This document shows, piece after piece, positions 38,882 through 41,908 of a DNA stretch of 41,908 nt; position 1 is the first letter of the stretch; each line of letters begins with the position of its first letter. This DNA is from a virus, in the IMG/VR virus record IMGVR_UViG_3300006028_000009, positions 1-41,908 of that record. One strand, given 5' to 3'. The position numbers were made by a program, and so were the translations under genes. The notes beneath the pieces were generated by a model. The model worked only from the letters and a program-made list of their open reading frames with translations, was not told the origin of the DNA and searched no databases.

Positions 38882-39438
38882 ACCTCCACCTCCTCTGTCA
38901 GGCGTTGCTTGAGCTGGTCGTACGCCTGTCGGATGCGCACGAACTCCGACACCGTGCCGCCCATGTCCGGGTGGTGCGTGAGCGCCAGCCGACGAAACGC
39001 ATGGGTGGCGTCCGCGAGCGTGCACGGCCAGCTCAGGCCTAGCTCGGACAGCCACACCTCCGAGGGGCTGGCTAGCGGCTGGAGTTGTTGCTGGCGCGCC
39101 CAGGCCGCGTCGTATTCCTCGCCGCCAGCGCCGGGCGCCACGCCGACGCACGTGTCCAGGTGACAGGTCCACGTCGCGACGTCGCCCTCGACGTCCATCG
39201 GGCGCCGTTTGCCGGTGTACGTCGTCTCCCACCACACCCGCGCGTTGCAGGCGCGGCAGGCGCTCACACGGTGGCGAGTGCTGGCACTATCGGTGACCCA
39301 ATCCTGCGCCGCGCACGTCTCGAAGTGCGACTGCTGCTCGTCCGCGTCGTCGAATGGGAAGGCTCGACCCGTGCCGAAAGGACTGGTGCCCCACCAGATC
39401 CGACCCCCGCAGCGCTTGCAGCGACCCCAGCCAGCCAT
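38878..39438 (-). CDS. J-domain (DnaJ-like) protein with zinc ribbons, 186 aa
   Basis: Co-chaperone that would recruit host DnaK. The C-terminal third is a J domain: WLSELGLSWPCTLADATHAF, then FRRLALTHHPDMGG with the essential HPD (residues 156-158), and FVRIRQAYDQLKQRL. The first half has Cys pairs (Cys7/Cys10, Cys61/Cys64, Cys92/Cys97) and Trp-rich motifs, likely zinc ribbons that hold a client. The ATG abuts the 108-bp inverted-repeat element with no ribosome site. It overlaps the VWA gene. Lambda-type phages use DnaJ/DnaK at the origin; here the phage brings its own J protein. Confidence 0.85.
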   Translation of the reverse strand: MAGWGRCKRCGGRIWWGTSPFGTGRAFPFDDADEQQSHFETCAAQDWVTDSASTRHRVSACRACNARVWWETTYTGKRRPMDVEGDVATWTCHLDTCVGVAPGAGGEEYDAAWARQQQLQPLASPSEVWLSELGLSWPCTLADATHAFRRLALTHHPDMGGTVSEFVRIRQAYDQLKQRLTEEVEV

Positions 39439-39546
39439 TTATTTCGTGTTTTTTCTCGCGCGCGAGGGTTGTGAAATCGACTTTTTTGCAAAACGCCGGT
39501 TTTTGCGTGTTTTCAACCCTCGCGCGCGAGGAAAAACACGAAATAA
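39439..39546. repeat. 108-bp element with 33-bp inverted repeats
   Basis: Left arm 39439-39471 and right arm 39514-39546 are inverted copies with one mismatch over 33 bases. The 42-base middle is A/T-rich and has its own small dyad GCAAAAcgccgGTTTTTGC. Each arm holds the perfect palindrome CTCGCGCGCGAG. It fills the gap between the PrimPol stop and the ATG of the J-protein gene. It lacks a T-run, so it is not a simple terminator. A replication origin, a recombination substrate, an RNA control hairpin or a miniature inverted-repeat insertion are candidates. Confidence 0.9.
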
Positions 39547-39551
39547 TTCAG

Positions 39552-41741
39552 TCACACGGCCATCCATGTCTCTGCCGGGCGTCCGCGCCCGCTGGTTGAC
39601 GTCGAAACGCTTGCTAAACCGGCCCCCTGCAGCAGTGCCAGCGCACGGCTGATCGCCGCGCTGTTGACGTTTCTGCCCAGGTAGCGCGAGATCTCCGTCC
39701 GCGTCATCGGCCCCTCGGTGCGCAAGCCGAGCAGCAGGTCGTCGGCGTGCCGATCGCCGACGATATCGCCGAAGATCCAGCGACACGTACGCTCGACGTA
39801 CGCCCAGATGGCCATGGCTGCCTCGAGGTGTGCCGGACCGATGCGGTTGGTCCGATCGAGCGCGGCCAGGAGCTGGCTGATACGCAGTACCTGCGGCTCG
39901 CTGCGCGCGGTGACGGCGCCATGCATGCCCACACCACCCTGACCCAGGCTGTGGTAAGCCGCTTGCCATACCACCCGCGCCTCGGGCGCCCAGCTCATGT
40001 GGTGCCCGGCCTGCGTCCAGTCAGCCGTCTGGGCCACGACGCTGGCAAAGTTGCCCATCAGAATGGGGTCGACCTCCTCGCCGAAGGGCAGCTCCTGGTG
40101 ACGACGCGCGGCGAACCACAGGAAGCGGTTGGCGAAGCCGTTGACCAGCTCAGTCTGGTCGACGTAGTGCAGGAGCTCGTCGCGGGTCACGTGGCCAGCG
40201 ATGACGACGTGCGCCCCGGTGGCACGCGCCGGTGCCGTCTTGGTCAGCATGCGCAGCACACCCTTCGGCGGCAGGTCCCATGCGCGGCGTAAGACGGCTG
40301 ACAGGGTGTTGCCGTCACGCTGCAGCACCCGCAGCGCGCTGGCGAATTCGGACTCCACCACCAGCAGGCGTTTGTCGTCGATGCCCGGGTCTTCGGTAAT
40401 CCACGTCTGCTTGCGCAGGTCCCACTTCTGGATCGCATCGCGAATCGCCCAGATCACGCCCTCGCCCGAGCTGAGCCCCTCGACGATGTGGTCGACGAAG
40501 ATCGGATCGGCCAGGCGCGCGATCGCCTCGGCGATCTTGCTGGCGCTGCCCTTGCGACCCTTGGCCGTCGGCCCGACGATGACGCTCGACAGACGAATCG
40601 GATGCCACGCGTTGGCCGCGTAGCCGCCGGTCTTCGGATCCAGCGTGGCCGACGTCGCGGACATCGTCATCGCCAGGATGGCGGCCGGGTCGGCTTCGCT
40701 CTGCTGCGCCGCCGCCAACACAAATTCGCCGAGCGGCCCATAAAACGCCACATCCTCGAGTGGCTCTGGCCAGGGCGCATCGACTGGCACCGGTGGCGCC
40801 GCCGCCGTTGCCGCTGACGCGGTCGCGGCGTGGCCGTTCAGGTGGATACGCGGCAGAACGTTGGCTAGCTGGCGCTGGGCCGTCTCGCGATAGCGCCGGT
40901 CACGATCCTTGCGATTGGTGAATTTGGCCAGGCCGAGCGTCTCGTCGCGCTCGCGCAGCGCCTCGATGATGGTCGCTTCGTTGGCGCCGGCCTGGGCCAG
41001 CTCGCCAGCGATCGCCCACAGCGTGCCGCTGCGGTCGGTGGTACCGCGCCCGCCACCCTGCCAGACATACGCGTCGATATCCAGCGGCGGCTCGCCGTTC
41101 TGGCCCAGGATCGCTTCACCCGGCACGCTGAGAGTGGCCGCCGGTGTCCGCCCGTCGACATGATCGATGAGCAACTCGCACGCCCACAGCGGCGGGTCTG
41201 CCGCGGCCGTGTGCGAGTCGTAATTCAGCCAGGCGTAGCGGCCGCCGCTGTAGTGCAGCGTGGGCGGCGCGACGCAGTAGCCCGCCGACAGGATGTCGTA
41301 GTGCTGAGGCAGGCACAGGCGCGCGGCCGGGACGCCATCCAGCAGCCGATACAGGAAATGCTGGTGACCTTCGCCGCCGCCGCTCCGAAATGTCAGCGTC
41401 TCGGGCAGCCCGCGGGCGATGAAGTCCGCCAGGTCGTCCAGGTCGTCGGGCGCAATGTCGAGCAGATGACCGGCCTCCAGCGCGATCGCCACGCCGGCGT
41501 CCGGCCACATGCTCGGACCCCACCACAACCGCACGCGGTCCTCGTCCAGGGTGGCGTCCTTGACCCCGTTGTGCAGATTGCCGTACGGGTGCTTGCCGGG
41601 CGAACACTTCCACCTGGACGGGTCAGGCCCGACTTTGTAGATACGGTCCGGGCAGGAGCACGTGCCACCCACGATCGGGTACAGCGGCAGGACAGGCCAG
41701 CCGCGGCGCACGTACTCGAGCGCCCATTCAAGCGCCGTCAT
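39552..41741 (-). CDS. Bifunctional primase-polymerase/helicase, 729 aa
   Basis: Replication protein. The N-terminal PrimPol domain (about 1-215) has CSCPDRI, CSPGKHPYGNLHNGVKDATL, LLDIAPDD and the catalytic-loop SGGGEGHQHFLYR (His126). The central ATPase part (about 310-640, DUF3987-like) has a P-loop GPTAKGRKGSA near residues 388-398. The C-terminus is a winged helix (TRTEISRYLGRNVNSAAISR). ATG 41741 is chosen because it begins the conserved MTALEWALEYVRRGW; longer readings overlap VRR-NUC. Odd: the usual Asp-x-Asp at the metal site reads Asp95-Ile-Ala97. It is downstream of VRR-NUC and upstream of the J protein. Confidence 0.9.
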   Translation of the reverse strand: MTALEWALEYVRRGWPVLPLYPIVGGTCSCPDRIYKVGPDPSRWKCSPGKHPYGNLHNGVKDATLDEDRVRLWWGPSMWPDAGVAIALEAGHLLDIAPDDLDDLADFIARGLPETLTFRSGGGEGHQHFLYRLLDGVPAARLCLPQHYDILSAGYCVAPPTLHYSGGRYAWLNYDSHTAAADPPLWACELLIDHVDGRTPAATLSVPGEAILGQNGEPPLDIDAYVWQGGGRGTTDRSGTLWAIAGELAQAGANEATIIEALRERDETLGLAKFTNRKDRDRRYRETAQRQLANVLPRIHLNGHAATASAATAAAPPVPVDAPWPEPLEDVAFYGPLGEFVLAAAQQSEADPAAILAMTMSATSATLDPKTGGYAANAWHPIRLSSVIVGPTAKGRKGSASKIAEAIARLADPIFVDHIVEGLSSGEGVIWAIRDAIQKWDLRKQTWITEDPGIDDKRLLVVESEFASALRVLQRDGNTLSAVLRRAWDLPPKGVLRMLTKTAPARATGAHVVIAGHVTRDELLHYVDQTELVNGFANRFLWFAARRHQELPFGEEVDPILMGNFASVVAQTADWTQAGHHMSWAPEARVVWQAAYHSLGQGGVGMHGAVTARSEPQVLRISQLLAALDRTNRIGPAHLEAAMAIWAYVERTCRWIFGDIVGDRHADDLLLGLRTEGPMTRTEISRYLGRNVNSAAISRALALLQGAGLASVSTSTSGRGRPAETWMAV

Positions 41742-41769
41742 CACGGCGCACACAACTTCTGTTGGGGCC

Positions 41770-41908
41770 TCATGCTGCGAACTCCTGAACAATCTGATCG
41801 AGCATCGAGGGACGCCACACGTCGACGTCCGCGCCCGCGGCGGCCAGCTTGCGCTGCCAGAACTTCTGGTGACGGCTGACCTGGCCAACCTCGGTTTTCA
41901 GCTCGCGG
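41770..41908 (-). CDS. VRR-NUC nuclease, C-terminal part (second copy of the end repeat)
   Basis: This is the last 45 codons of the nuclease that begins at 353, seen again because of the terminal repeat. It ends at TGA 41770-41772, which defines the C-terminus IVQEFAA. It is not a separate gene. Confidence 0.9.
   Translation of the reverse strand, partial: RELKTEVGQVSRHQKFWQRKLAAAGADVDVWRPSMLDQIVQEFAA
41789..41908. repeat. Right copy of the 120-bp direct terminal repeat
   Basis: Exact repeat of bases 1-120. It should be trimmed to obtain the unit genome of 41,788 bp. Confidence 0.97.

Noticed and set aside
39439-39546. Simple intrinsic terminator after PrimPol
   Set aside because: The outer arms end in A/T-mixed sequence on both sides with no T-run, and the loop is 42 bases.
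1-41908. tRNA genes
   Set aside because: No cloverleaf with a TTC loop and CCA-compatible acceptor stem was noticed by eye. A covariance-model search was not possible.

Overview
The window is a complete, terminally redundant temperate bacteriophage genome of the tailed dsDNA type. The first 120 bases are repeated exactly as the last 120, and a VRR-NUC nuclease gene reads straight through the join, so the unit genome is 41,788 bp and is circular or circularly permuted. The sequence is GC-rich and densely packed, with many 1-4 nt start/stop overlaps (ATGA, TAATG, TGATG, TAGTG). A portal, large terminase, scaffold, HK97-like capsid protein and very large internal virion proteins are present, with no sheath or recognisable tail tube, which suggests a short-tailed (podovirus-like) virion. 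The host is probably a monoderm or actinobacterial-like bacterium. A Thr-Pro-rich secreted protein of the style common in Chloroflexota, a PrimPol with an RKGS-type P-loop, an Rpf-like cell-wall enzyme and a GP88 protein point to Chloroflexota or Actinomycetota, but this is inference.

Layout. (1) 2496 leftwards through the join to 35980: an early/replication operon on the minus strand. It carries small unknown genes, a damaged Rpf-like transglycosylase, an OB-like candidate protein, VRR-NUC, a PrimPol-helicase, a 108-bp long-inverted-repeat element, a J-domain protein, a VWA protein, a cytosine-methylase-like protein, a RecB/Cas4-like nuclease and small genes ending in a 30-residue membrane peptide. 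(2) 2636-4265, plus strand: an XRE repressor-like protein, a PAS-domain protein and a 60-aa protein convergent with the integrase. A large hairpin/operator-like element lies in the divergent control region at 2536-2590. (3) 4209-6136, minus: a large serine integrase with a translationally coupled 70-aa partner. (4) 6137-6601: a small control region with hairpins, a promoter-terminator unit and one plus-strand gene. (5) 33217 leftwards to 6603: the late operon. Its order is small terminase, HNH endonuclease, large terminase, portal, internal virion proteins (548, 1953 and 657 aa), scaffold, capsid, decoration protein, connector, fibres and lysis genes. (6) 33319-35904, plus: an accessory operon headed by a GP88-family gene with a leaderless-type promoter, ending at a strong hairpin terminator that separates it from the early operon.

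How it works together. The XRE and PAS proteins probably set the lysis/lysogeny choice at the divergent region, and the serine integrase inserts the genome. The early operon copies the DNA (PrimPol, two nucleases) and may recruit host DnaK through the J protein. The late operon builds the virion, whose giant internal protein carries two cell-wall-cutting domains for entry, and ends with holin-like and cysteine-peptidase lysis genes.

Three genes look lesioned or use odd starts. The major capsid gene has a perfectly placed ribosome site before ACG rather than ATG. The Rpf-like gene is frameshifted at its catalytic motif. The C39-like lysis gene has no start codon in frame. No tRNA, CRISPR array or insertion sequence was seen, and no gene-free stretch exceeds about 240 bases.
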